64,000 nucleotides of DNA from Bacteroidota bacterium (GTDB taxonomy: Bacteria > Bacteroidota > Bacteroidia > 2-12-FULL-35-15). The stretch spans positions 16,566-80,565 of the forward strand of contig PLYN01000049.1 in assembly GCA_003151815.1 (NCBI GenBank), in the 5' to 3' direction. The notes beneath the pieces were generated by a model. It ran no database searches. It saw only the letters and a program-made list of their open reading frames with translations, and was not told the origin of the DNA. Positions 17,011 through 25,552 of this stretch are shown here, piece by piece (position 1 is the stretch's first letter; each line of letters starts with the position of its first letter). The translations under genes were made by a program, and so were the position numbers.

Positions 17011-19047
17011 TTATTTTATCTCTCCGCCATTATTAATATCCGGCTTAATAGGTGCAACAAAACGAAGTTCCCCAGAGTTGTTTTCAGCCATCAGAATCAT
17101 TCCCTGACTTTCGATGCCTTTTATTTTTCGAGGTGCGAGGTTTACTAATATAGATACTTGCTGACCGATTATATCTTCGGGTTTGTAATAGGCTGCAATA
17201 CCGGAAACAACAATACGTTTATCAATACCGGTATCTATCAATAATTTTAACAGTTTATCCGCCTTAGGAACTTTTTCCGCTTCCAGAATTGTTCCCACAC
17301 GAATGTCCATCTTACTGAAATCGTCGTAAGTGATTTCGGATTTGGAATTTGGAATTTCGGATTTGGAATTCAATTCATTCATTTTTTTTGAATCTTCTAA
17401 TTTTTGGACCTGAGTAAAAACTGTTTCATCTTCTATTTTATCGAACAATAAACTTGCGGTATTTATCTGATGTCCTGCCAACAATAAATTGGTTCGTGTT
17501 GCATCGTTCCATTTCAAATTCCCACTTAAATTAAGCATTGTACTTAATTTTTTAGAAGTAAATGGCAAAAATGGTTCCATCAAAACTGTTAGGTTAGCGG
17601 AAATCTGTAAAGATATATTCATAACCGTCTGAACTCTTTTTTCATCTGTTTTGATTACAATCCAAGGTTCATTATCCGCTAAATATTTATTTCCTAAACG
17701 TGCTAAATTCATCAGTTCTCCTAGGGCTTCACGGAAGCGATAATGTTCAATGCTTACCGATATTTTAACAGGAAATTTACTTATTTCTTCCAATAATACT
17801 AAGTCTTCCTTTGTGTATTCATTTGGCAAAGGAACTATACCTTGATAGTATTTATGTGTTAACACCAATGTGCGGTTTACAAAATTCCCAAGTATAGCAA
17901 CCAGTTCATTGTTATTTTTAGCTTGGAAATCCTTCCAGGTAAAATCATTGTCCTTTGTTTCTGGAGCATTCGCGCAAAGCGTGTAGCGCAATACATCCTG
18001 TTTATCTTTAAACTCCAACAGGTATTCATGTAACCAAACCGCCCAGTTGCGAGAGGTAGAAATTTTATCGCCTTCCAGATTCAAAAATTCATTGGCAGGA
18101 ACATTCTCCGGCAAAATGTAAGAGCCTTCCGCCATTAACATAGCAGGGAAAATGATACAATGAAAGACAATATTATCTTTCCCGATAAAGTGAACCAACT
18201 TTGTTTCTTTATCTTTCCAATACAACTCCCAATCCGGAGTAAGTTCCTTCGTTGCCGAAATGTATCCGATTGGCGCATCAAACCAGACATATAAAACTTT
18301 TCCTTCAGCGCCATCAACAGGCACTTTTACGCCCCAATCTAAATCGCGGGTCATAGCGCGTGGCTGAAGACCTGAATTCAACCAACTCTTGCATTGACCA
18401 AAAACATTGGCTTTCCACTCTTTATGCGAATCAATATATGCTTCAATTTGCGGTTGCATGGTATCCAAAGGCAAAAACCAATTCTTGGTCTTTTTCATAA
18501 CAGGTTTTTCGCCCGATAATGTTGATTTTGGATTAATTAAATCCGTTGCATTAAGTGTACTGCCACACTTTTCACATTGATCACCGTAGGCATTGTCGTT
18601 CCCGCATTTTGGACATGTTCCAACAATATACCTATCCGCTAAAAACTGGTTCGCTTTTACATCAAAATATTGTTCAGTGATTTCTTCCTTAAAAACGCCT
18701 TTATCATATAAAGTTTTGAAAAATTCAGAAGCTGTTTCATGATGTATTTTAGAAGATGTACGGGAATAAATATCGAACGAAATACCAAACTCTTTAAACG
18801 CATCGCCCATCATTTTATGGTATTTATCCACCACTTGCTGCGGAGTAATGCCTTCCTTTTTTGCTTTAATGGTAATGGGAACACCATGTTCGTCGGAACC
18901 GCAAATAAATTTTACATCTTCCCCTTTCGAACGTAAATAACGAACATAAATATCAGCAGGCAAATAACAACCGGCCAAATGACCAATATGCACAGGTCCG
19001 TTGGCGTATGGCAATGCAGCAGTAACGGTATGTCTTTTATAAATCAA
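17011..19047 (-). CDS. metG: Methionyl-tRNA synthetase
   Basis: Charges tRNA-Met (about 678 residues). It has the HIGH-type motif PVHIGHLAG; the zinc knuckle [18 protein letters not shown]; the KMSKS-equivalent GDKISTSRN, the form usual in this phylum; and a C-terminal EMAP-II/Trbp-like tRNA-binding domain (about the last 110 residues, MDIRVGTI and [13 protein letters not shown]). The frame is open to a TTG at 19092, but that codon overlaps a TATCTTTG promoter box. I therefore take the TTG at 19047, giving (M)[17 protein letters not shown]. Confidence 0.95.
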   Translation of the reverse strand: MIYKRHTVTAALPYANGPVHIGHLAGCYLPADIYVRYLRSKGEDVKFICGSDEHGVPITIKAKKEGITPQQVVDKYHKMMGDAFKEFGISFDIYSRTSSKIHHETASEFFKTLYDKGVFKEEITEQYFDVKANQFLADRYIVGTCPKCGNDNAYGDQCEKCGSTLNATDLINPKSTLSGEKPVMKKTKNWFLPLDTMQPQIEAYIDSHKEWKANVFGQCKSWLNSGLQPRAMTRDLDWGVKVPVDGAEGKVLYVWFDAPIGYISATKELTPDWELYWKDKETKLVHFIGKDNIVFHCIIFPAMLMAEGSYILPENVPANEFLNLEGDKISTSRNWAVWLHEYLLEFKDKQDVLRYTLCANAPETKDNDFTWKDFQAKNNNELVAILGNFVNRTLVLTHKYYQGIVPLPNEYTKEDLVLLEEISKFPVKISVSIEHYRFREALGELMNLARLGNKYLADNEPWIVIKTDEKRVQTVMNISLQISANLTVLMEPFLPFTSKKLSTMLNLSGNLKWNDATRTNLLLAGHQINTASLLFDKIEDETVFTQVQKLEDSKKMNELNSKSEIPNSKSEITYDDFSKMDIRVGTILEAEKVPKADKLLKLLIDTGIDKRIVVSGIAAYYKPEDIIGQQVSILVNLAPRKIKGIESQGMILMAENNSGELRFVAPIKPDINNGGEIK

Positions 19048-19089
19048 GTTTGAAAGTTTAAAGTTTGAATTCAAAAGTAATAAGCGCGC

Positions 19090-19097
19090 CAAAGATA
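19090..19097 (-). promoter_or_regulatory. metG promoter -7 box
   Basis: On the minus strand this reads TATCTTTG (TAnnTTTG). It lies between the truncated-haemoglobin stop codon and metG and decides the metG start, because the most upstream in-frame TTG begins inside it. Confidence 0.6.
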
Positions 19098-19101
19098 AAA
19101 A

Positions 19102-19455
19102 TTAATCCTTGAGTAATTTCTTTTGCATGATATATGCGATACTAGATGCTCTGTTCTTCGTTATTTCTGCATTTTCTCCATTATAAAACTCATCAACCGT
19201 TTCCAAAAAAAGTTGAAGCCATACTTTAAAATCTTCATTTTTTAGGTTTAAATGAAAATGTCGTTCCATTAAATTTTGAGCATAGGCGTGTTCGGGAAAT
19301 AGGGTTGCGTTCCAAAAACTATCAACTCTTGGCAAATGCTCCTTTAAATTAAGATGAACAAAATGATGTTTTATTGAGCTCACCAATAGCTTGTCATAAA
19401 AAGTTTTGATTAGCTTTGTTACATCAGTAGGCGAAAGTATATCTGTTTTTGTCAT
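19102..19455 (-). CDS. Group III truncated haemoglobin
   Basis: A 117-residue 2-on-2 globin. The family pattern is visible: KTFYDKLLVS near residues 18-27, LPRVDSFWNATLF (about 43-55) with the conserved Trp, the proximal-histidine region LMERHFHLNLKNEDFKVWL, and the closing RASSIAYIMQKKL. Group III globins bind oxygen or nitric oxide, but their physiological role is poorly known. It lies directly upstream of metG on the same strand, though metG has its own promoter, and is divergent from the LD-carboxypeptidase gene. Confidence 0.9.
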   Translation of the reverse strand: MTKTDILSPTDVTKLIKTFYDKLLVSSIKHHFVHLNLKEHLPRVDSFWNATLFPEHAYAQNLMERHFHLNLKNEDFKVWLQLFLETVDEFYNGENAEITKNRASSIAYIMQKKLLKD

Positions 19456-19506
19456 TATTGATTTTTTACAAATATCCGATTAATTTGATAAAATAATATT
19501 TTACCA

Positions 19507-20406
19507 ATGAATTTAATTCAACCATCATACTTGAAAAATGGCGACAAAATTGGCATTGTAGCGTGTGCGAGAAAAATTTCACCCCAAGAAATGAATCCTG
19601 CTATTGAAATTTTTAAAAGTTGGGGATTGGAAGTGGTGTTGAGTAAAAATTTATTTAATGCCGATAACCAGTTTTCGGGAACAGATAATCAACGAACTGA
19701 GGATTTGCAAGCCATGTTGAACGATGCTTCTGTAAAGGCCGTAATTAGTGCCCGCGGCGGATACGGAACAATGCGCATCATTGACAAAATTAATTTTAGA
19801 GAATTTACAAAAAATCCAAAATGGATAATTGGTTATAGCGATATCACTGTATTGCATTCACACATTCATACATTAGGAATTGAAACATTGCATGCAACAA
19901 TGCCCATTAATTTCACTAAAAATGAAGATGCAATTAAAACTTTGCGAAAAGCTTTGTTTGGAGAGATGCTGAACTATGAAGTTGAAACACATTCTTTAAA
20001 CAGAAAAGGTAGTACAGAAGGAGAATTAATTGGTGGAAATTTGTCTTTGCTGTACGCCTTGATGGGCAGCATTTCGGATATCGATACCAAAGGAAAAATT
20101 TTATTCATTGAAGATCTGGATGAATATCTTTATCACATTGACAGAATGATGATGAATCTGAAACGAGCTGGAAAATTAAGTCATTTAACGGGTTTAGTAA
20201 TCGGTGGAATGACGGATATGAAAGACAATGCCATCCCATTTGGTAAAACAGCAGAAGAAATAATTTTAGATGCCGTAAAGGAATACAATTATCCTGTATG
20301 CTTTAATTTCCCAGCCGGACATGTGGATAGAAATTTAGCGCTGTATTTTGGCAGAAAAATAAAACTGGAAATTTCTGAAAAAGTAAATTTGGGCTTCTTA
20401 ATTTAA
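19507..20406 (+). CDS. LD-carboxypeptidase (peptidase S66)
   Basis: A 299-residue cytoplasmic serine peptidase that removes the terminal D-Ala from murein tetrapeptides during cell-wall recycling. Motifs are the ARGGYGTMRI loop (about 78-87), the nucleophile Ser in IGYSDIT (about residue 112), the Glu in IEDLDEYLYHIDRMM and the His in PAGHVDRN near the C-terminus. This gives the Ser-Glu-His triad of the LdcA family. The length is normal. It is convergent with the gene at 20613; the intervening element supplies a terminator. Confidence 0.93.
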   Translation: MNLIQPSYLKNGDKIGIVACARKISPQEMNPAIEIFKSWGLEVVLSKNLFNADNQFSGTDNQRTEDLQAMLNDASVKAVISARGGYGTMRIIDKINFREFTKNPKWIIGYSDITVLHSHIHTLGIETLHATMPINFTKNEDAIKTLRKALFGEMLNYEVETHSLNRKGSTEGELIGGNLSLLYALMGSISDIDTKGKILFIEDLDEYLYHIDRMMMNLKRAGKLSHLTGLVIGGMTDMKDNAIPFGKTAEEIILDAVKEYNYPVCFNFPAGHVDRNLALYFGRKIKLEISEKVNLGFLI

Positions 20407-20410
20407 AATG

Positions 20411-20599
20411 GAACGCGGATGACGCAGATTGTTATGATAAAAACAAGATTTTTTTGTTATTGTATTATAACTTTTCCTATAAATAAAAAAGATATTGAAA
20501 ATGCTTCAATATCTTTTTTAGAAAAATCAAAATTTTCAGTATTCTACCAAGCTTATTTTTTATCCTTTTTAGTCATAACAATCTGCGTCATCTGCGTTC
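20411..20599. repeat. MITE-like inverted-repeat element, family B (GACGCAGATT words)
   Basis: Left arm GAACGCGGATGACGCAGATT and then GTTATGA (20411-20437); right arm TCATAACA and then ATCTGCGTCATCTGCGTTC (20573-20599). The arms are near-perfect inverted repeats of about 27 bp, each built of two ~9-nt words. The interior holds a 15-bp perfect hairpin at 20485-20519. A solo left arm recurs at 47170-47197. The 72-residue ORF across it is not considered real. Confidence 0.85.
20485..20519. terminator. Bidirectional terminator-like hairpin inside the family B element
   Basis: AAAAAAGATATTGAA and TTCAATATCTTTTTT form a perfect 15-bp stem with a 5-nt loop, flanked by A and T tracts. It would work in both directions between the two convergent genes. 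Confidence 0.75.
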
Positions 20600-20612
20600 T
20601 ATTTACACTTTG

Positions 20613-23015
20613 TTATCTGCATTTCGCTTTATTATAATCCTCTTTAACGAAAGGATTATCCAAAACCTGAAAAGTTAAAAATGGCTCACCGAATAATTTA
20701 CAATATCTTTCGTGATTAGCTTTCTCGGCTTTCTGTAAAGCTGTTACAAACAAATGAGTTTTCACCAATTCGGGAACCTTCGCACAATAGGATATGTAAG
20801 AAAACAATAATTGTTCGTTTGGTTTGTCTTGTTTAACAAAGTCGGCTAACAAGTTAGATGCAAATTTATAATCCTTAAAACGAGCAAAAACATATGATAA
20901 TTTCAAATTGTTTTGCCATGTTGCTTCTTTCAAATTGTAAAACGATTTTATTTTTTCATTACACGCCTGAATGATCGGCTCTGAACCACTCACAGTATCA
21001 ACCGCATCGATAACTTTAAACTGCCACTCAATATTTAAAGCATCCACATATTTTTTAGGGATATCACTTTTATAAAGATCGTCAATTTTACTTTGAATGG
21101 CTGCTCTCTCTTTAGTATCACCGATTGAATTATCAAATTTTAAAGCACAATAAATAGAATTAAATCCAACATAATTATTTGCAGGATCAAGTATTGTAAG
21201 CTTTTTCATTTGTTCATAATCATCGCCTTGAGCGGTGTTATTATTTGCCATGTAACGTAATACTATTTGATTATTCAGCAATCCTGAAGATTTAGCATTG
21301 TCAGGAATTTCCATTTTGCCGAATACTTCCGAAGAATATTTTTGTTCCCGAACTTGTTTTCCAATATAATACTGAATTTTGTATGCTTTTGCGATGTCTC
21401 CACTTTTGACCGCCTGATTAAATTTACTTATTGAAAATTTCTCTTCTTTCGCTCCAGATATATCATACGTAACATCCATTTTTATTTCGCCAAAGCGTTG
21501 TTTTGCTAAAAATGGTTCTAATTCAGCAGAAAGCCCTTTGGTATTTATCTCCTGAATAGCCTTTTCTTTAGACATTTTAGCCAAGGTATCGTACTTCCCG
21601 CCTTCCATGCTTAACTTAAAAAGTTCCCATGAATCGCTTGTTTTTACACTGGTAACAGCGCCTTGTTTTTGCATACTTGCCAATGCCTTGATAATACTTT
21701 CGGAACGTTTCTTTTGAAGTTTCACATTTGAAACAGAATCTCCTTCGATGGATGAATAAGCTGTAATGTAAAGACCGTTGATAATAAAATCAGGTTCTTG
21801 CAATGAGTTTAAGAAAGGAAGCATGTCCGCCTCTTTATAGTCTGATTTATTTTTTTCGAAAGGAACAGTAAAACTTAATGAAGCCGAATCCGATTTAGGA
21901 ACAAATGGTGGTTTAAAATAAGCATTGCTATCGGGCATTAAAAGCATGGTGAGTGCTGTGTTTGAGCCTTGATCACCTTGTTCAACATAGGATTTCATTA
22001 ATGTTTTGCATAATTTTCCATCCTGAATAATGAGCAAATTTATTTCATAAACACCTGTCAATTTTTTTGGAAGTTTACCTAATTGCACATCCAGTTCAGA
22101 AACTTTACCACCTTTTTTTTCAGGTACAATACGATTGATGCTTGCAATTTTAGGCTTGGTAACTGTTTTTGATAAAACACCTTTACTCAATAAATTATTA
22201 TCCAAAATATTGTTTTCCGGATTTTCATATTGCACACTTTGAACAACATCTACAGCTAATCCATCCGTTGGTTTTGAAATCAATTGTGAAAAGGCTTTCA
22301 TATTATTATATTTCAGGAAAATTTTATCATCTTCCACATACACGCCTTTTAACAATCCTTCGTAATCCTTGAATTTTTCACAGTTTTTACATGCTTTTTC
22401 ATCGGCAGGTTTTATCTTTTTGTTTTTACGAGTATAACGTGTAGCTAAAGTTTTTCTCTTCTTTTTACCTGCCCCTTTATTAAACGTATTGAAACTCCCA
22501 AAGACAACGGATATGAAAGCTTTCTTTCCGGATTCGTCTATTTTAACACTAGGACTTGCATAAACAAAATTTGCGTTTGTAATAATGGTTAATTCTTTTT
22601 TACCTGTTTGCCATTTTTTAACAACAGCGTCAGCAAGCTCTGCGGGTGTAATAGGGACTTTTCCTTTTAATGCGGATAATGACAATACCAGTTCTTCAGC
22701 TTTTTTAGTTCCACCCATTGCAACCACACGTTTACCGGTAGTAGCGTATTTCCCTTTATTCGATAAATCTGCTTTACCGCTTTCTGCCATACTTTCCGAT
22801 TGTATTTTACTTGCCTTAACCAGCATAGAATCGTATTCGAGAATATCTAAGTCCATTCCGGTTCGGATAGCATTTAAACCTTTGAGAATTAGCATTGAGG
22901 TACTATCAGTATTTACAGTACTTTGAGATTTGGATTCAGATTTGGATTTTTTTTGTGCAAAACTTGTAGAAGTAATAAAGGCAACAAATAAAATGAGAGC
23001 GGATTTTTTCAACAT
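20613..23015 (-). CDS. Secreted multidomain protein: CAP-like plus OmpA-like plus TPR-like region
   Basis: An 800-residue exported protein of unknown function. The signal peptide ends at TSFAQ (about residue 21). Residues of about 45-180 resemble a CAP/SCP domain: LNAIRTGMDLDILEYDSMLVKASKIQ at the start and NFVYASPSVKIDESGKKAFISVVFG at the end. Around residues 365-465 there is a divergent OmpA/MotB-like segment (SLSFTVPFEKNKSDY, ITAYSSIEGDSVSN and KKRSESIIKAL, the 'N..Ls..RA..v...L' pattern). The C-terminal 300 residues are helical and TPR-like. This could be a surface or periplasmic peptidoglycan-associated protein; the domain calls are by eye. Confidence 0.7.
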   Translation of the reverse strand: MLKKSALILFVAFITSTSFAQKKSKSESKSQSTVNTDSTSMLILKGLNAIRTGMDLDILEYDSMLVKASKIQSESMAESGKADLSNKGKYATTGKRVVAMGGTKKAEELVLSLSALKGKVPITPAELADAVVKKWQTGKKELTIITNANFVYASPSVKIDESGKKAFISVVFGSFNTFNKGAGKKKRKTLATRYTRKNKKIKPADEKACKNCEKFKDYEGLLKGVYVEDDKIFLKYNNMKAFSQLISKPTDGLAVDVVQSVQYENPENNILDNNLLSKGVLSKTVTKPKIASINRIVPEKKGGKVSELDVQLGKLPKKLTGVYEINLLIIQDGKLCKTLMKSYVEQGDQGSNTALTMLLMPDSNAYFKPPFVPKSDSASLSFTVPFEKNKSDYKEADMLPFLNSLQEPDFIINGLYITAYSSIEGDSVSNVKLQKKRSESIIKALASMQKQGAVTSVKTSDSWELFKLSMEGGKYDTLAKMSKEKAIQEINTKGLSAELEPFLAKQRFGEIKMDVTYDISGAKEEKFSISKFNQAVKSGDIAKAYKIQYYIGKQVREQKYSSEVFGKMEIPDNAKSSGLLNNQIVLRYMANNNTAQGDDYEQMKKLTILDPANNYVGFNSIYCALKFDNSIGDTKERAAIQSKIDDLYKSDIPKKYVDALNIEWQFKVIDAVDTVSGSEPIIQACNEKIKSFYNLKEATWQNNLKLSYVFARFKDYKFASNLLADFVKQDKPNEQLLFSYISYCAKVPELVKTHLFVTALQKAEKANHERYCKLFGEPFLTFQVLDNPFVKEDYNKAKCR

Positions 23016-23100
23016 AATTACTTTTTTAAATAGGTGTTTTTTATGAGGGACTAAATAATTTAATTCATTTAGAGTATTGACACAACTAAATGATATTTGA

Positions 23101-23108
23101 CAAATATA
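23101..23108 (-). promoter_or_regulatory. Promoter -7 box for the CAP-OmpA gene
   Basis: On the minus strand this reads TATATTTG (TAnnTTTG), about 85 bp upstream of the start. Farther out, TTTTATCAA and TTGATAAAA (23146-23176) form a hairpin that may end P450 transcription, although no T-run follows. Confidence 0.45.
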
Positions 23109-23213
23109 TTTTTTTAGAATTAAAAAGAATAATTAATTAACCATCTTTTATCAACAATATAACAACATTGATAAAATTTACGGGATAGATGTTTTTATGA
23201 TGAAAAAGGTTGC

Positions 23214-24563
23214 TTAAACGATTTCTTTTATTTTCATTGGTAGTCCATCCTTTACTCTTAGGATGGTTGAAGGATAAACCTCAGGGGCAGATTTGCCGGT
23301 ATATTCAAAATCGAAATTCTGAATTACTTTCGCGATAATAATATCAGCTTCAAATAATGCAAAATTATTTCCGATGCACATTCTAGGGCCTGCAGCAAAA
23401 GGGAAATAAGCAAACTTATCCATCTCTTTCACCTCTTCTGTTTCCCAACGATTGGGCTCAAATTTATCTGCATCCTTCCAGAATTCGGGTGATCGGTGAA
23501 CGATGTAAGGGGAAATTAAAACATTGGTTCCTTTTTTTATCAGGTAGTCGCCCATCCAATTGTCTTCAAGTGCTTTGCGGCCAAATATCCATACCGGCGG
23601 GAACAAGCGCATGCTTTCATTGAAACAGGCTTTGGTATATTTTAGTTGCTGTAAATGTTGAAAAGTAATTTCTCCGTTTCCAACAATATCATTCACCTCT
23701 TTTTTTAATTTTTTAAATACTTCGGGGTGTTGCGAAATAAGATAAAAGGTCCAGGTTAAGGCATTGGCAGTGGTGGAGTGGCCGGCAGTAAACACCGTCA
23801 TTATTTCATCACGCAATAATTTGGGAGGCATTGATTCTCCGGTGTCTTCGTATTTAGCCATCATAAGCATGTCCAACAGATCACCCTTTGTATTCCCTTC
23901 TTTTTTTCTGTCGCCAATTATTTTGTAAATGATATCATCCAGCACTTTTCTTTCCGACTTAAACTTTAGATTGGATGAAGTAGGCACCCACAAAGGAAAA
24001 TCAAAGATCCTTTTTGTTTTTACGTTTACCTCGTTACCAATAAAATGTAATGAATTGCGAATGATTTTTGCTTCGGACTTCACCTCGGCTCCCAGCATGG
24101 TTTTGCTGATGATATCCAATGTTACCTGCATCATTTCTTCTGAAAAATCAAGCTTCCCATCCTTTTTGGCAACCACTTTCCACTCGGCGATCATATCATT
24201 GGTAGAAGCAAGCATTGTTTCGAAAAGGTTGAAAATGGTCTGTTTGTGAAAAGAAGGTTGAATTAATTTTCGTTGACGTTTCCACAGATCGCCTTCACTG
24301 GTAACCAAACCTTCGCCTAATATCAATTTTAGTTTATTATATATAGCGCTTTTTACATATTGCTTTTGATTAGTTTGTAAAACAAGGCGTATGTATTTGG
24401 GATCATTAATTATAACAATATTTAAATGCAATGCTTTGATCTGGGTGATGCCCGGAAAGTTTTTGTTCATATTTTCCAAAAACATTAAGGGCCGATCTTT
24501 AATGAGACGAACATCCTTGTTGAAGAGTATATTTTTGGGACCAGGTATTTTTTTGCCTTCCAT
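23214..24563 (-). CDS. Cytochrome P450
   Basis: A 449-residue haem monooxygenase without a membrane anchor. It has the haem-ligand loop FPFAAGPRMCIGNNFA (Cys about 399), the ExxR pair in ESMRLFPP, the PERF-like segment FEPNRWETEE, and the I-helix FTAGHSTTANALTW. The last is notable: most relatives have AGHETT, with an acid next to the catalytic Thr, but here that residue is Ser (codon TCC). The substrate is unknown. It is a soluble class resembling the CYP102/CYP4-like bacterial branch; redox partners are not encoded nearby. It is divergent from sdhC. Confidence 0.95.
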   Translation of the reverse strand: MEGKKIPGPKNILFNKDVRLIKDRPLMFLENMNKNFPGITQIKALHLNIVIINDPKYIRLVLQTNQKQYVKSAIYNKLKLILGEGLVTSEGDLWKRQRKLIQPSFHKQTIFNLFETMLASTNDMIAEWKVVAKKDGKLDFSEEMMQVTLDIISKTMLGAEVKSEAKIIRNSLHFIGNEVNVKTKRIFDFPLWVPTSSNLKFKSERKVLDDIIYKIIGDRKKEGNTKGDLLDMLMMAKYEDTGESMPPKLLRDEIMTVFTAGHSTTANALTWTFYLISQHPEVFKKLKKEVNDIVGNGEITFQHLQQLKYTKACFNESMRLFPPVWIFGRKALEDNWMGDYLIKKGTNVLISPYIVHRSPEFWKDADKFEPNRWETEEVKEMDKFAYFPFAAGPRMCIGNNFALFEADIIIAKVIQNFDFEYTGKSAPEVYPSTILRVKDGLPMKIKEIV

Positions 24564-24619
24564 TGTTCAATAATTAATATAACCTTTTTTTAAAACACTT
24601 AAACTTTCTTTCAGCCTAG

Positions 24620-24627
24620 CAAATATA
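24620..24627 (-). promoter_or_regulatory. P450 promoter -7 box
   Basis: The minus strand reads TATATTTG, about 57 bp before the P450 start, in the 220-bp region shared with the divergent sdhC promoter. Confidence 0.5.
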
Positions 24628-24710
24628 AATAAAATCAGGATTAAAACCTGTTTTTTTATATTTTGAACGCCCTAAATAATTCCAAAATTCGGAATTGTCA
24701 GATAATTTAT

Positions 24711-24741
24711 TTGATAAAAAAGATTAGGAATGTTACATTTG
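24711..24741 (+). promoter_or_regulatory. sdhC promoter (TTG -33, TACATTTG -7)
   Basis: TTG at 24711-24713 and TACATTTG at 24734-24741 are 20 bp apart, a full Bacteroidota sigma-ABfr promoter. It is 41 bp before the chosen ATG of sdhC and lies inside the longer TTG-initiated reading frame, which supports the shorter protein. Confidence 0.75.
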
Positions 24742-24782
24742 CACCCTCAAGCAGAAAAAACGAATTAAAAATAAATCCAATT

Positions 24783-25469
24783 ATGAGTACTACTTCTTCA
24801 ACAAATTTTTTACAATCATCACTCGGAAAGAAATTAATAATGAGCCTTACAGGTTTATTTTTAATTTCTTTTTTAGTTATACATTGTTTATTAAACTCTT
24901 TTATCTTCTTTAATGATGGAGGTTTACTCTTTAACGAAGGGGCAAAATTCATGGCTGAAAATCCAATTATCCGCATTATGGAAATTGTTTTATTTGCCGG
25001 ACTTATTTTGCACATGATTCAGGCTTTAATTTTAACGATGCAAAATAATAAAGCGCGTCCCATAAAATATGCCGTTCAAAAAGGAGCCGCCAACAGCACA
25101 TGGTATTCTCGTTCCATGGGAATTCTAGGAAGTTTATTACTGATATTTTTAGTGGTTCATCTTGCCAACTTTTGGGTTAAATCACGCTTTACGGGATTAC
25201 CGGGATTGGATGCGAATGGTAATGAAAATTTATATGCAGTAATGTTGGAGGAATTTAAAGAACCTTTGATAGTAATTGTTTACCTTTTAGGAGTGGGTTC
25301 TTTAGCCTATCACTTAATGCATGGTTTTCAATCAGCATTTCAATCGTTGGGCTGGAACCATCCTAAATATACCCCTTGTATCAAAGCTATTGGATTGTGG
25401 TTCTCAATTATTATTTCAGTAATTTTTGCTGCAATGCCACTATCAATATTTTTTGGTTGTATAAAATAA
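24783..25469 (+). CDS. sdhC: Succinate dehydrogenase cytochrome b subunit
   Basis: Membrane anchor of succinate dehydrogenase/fumarate reductase (228 residues from ATG 24783). It has five predicted spans, starting SLGKKLIMSLTGLFLISFLV (about 12-31). Candidate haem-ligand histidines are in HCLLNSF, LHMIQAL, VHLANFW and YHLMHGFQSAFQSLGWNHP. The fused single anchor with two haems is the type B arrangement found in this phylum. The frame extends upstream to 24663, but the promoter lies there. It is followed by sdhA and sdhB. Confidence 0.92.
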   Translation: MSTTSSTNFLQSSLGKKLIMSLTGLFLISFLVIHCLLNSFIFFNDGGLLFNEGAKFMAENPIIRIMEIVLFAGLILHMIQALILTMQNNKARPIKYAVQKGAANSTWYSRSMGILGSLLLIFLVVHLANFWVKSRFTGLPGLDANGNENLYAVMLEEFKEPLIVIVYLLGVGSLAYHLMHGFQSAFQSLGWNHPKYTPCIKAIGLWFSIIISVIFAAMPLSIFFGCIK

Positions 25470-25484
25470 AAGTCTTACAAACAC

Positions 25485-25545
25485 AGTCTTGAGTCTTTAG
25501 TATTAAGAACAAAACATACTAAATACTAACGACTAAATACTAAAA
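25485..25545. repeat. Iterated-word repeat between sdhC and sdhA
   Basis: AGTCTTGAGTCTTTAGTATT on the left faces ATACTAACGACTAAATACT on the right; they are imperfectly complementary, and each repeats a word such as AGTCTTTAGTATT/ACTAAATACT. It has the same two-arm design as the larger intergenic elements but lies within an operon. Confidence 0.45.
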
Positions 25546-25552
25546 TTAAAAT

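Noticed and set aside
16809-17036. 75-residue ORF after the LuxE-like gene
   Set aside because: It begins inside the terminator hairpin and overlaps metG; no motif or plausible promoter.
20419-20637. 72-residue plus-strand ORF in the family B element
   Set aside because: It runs through the inverted arms and the terminator-like hairpin; composition is repeat-derived.
24663-24782. Extended N-terminus for sdhC (TTG at 24663)
   Set aside because: The extension would span the TTG/TACATTTG promoter; the ATG at 24783 gives the family N-terminus.
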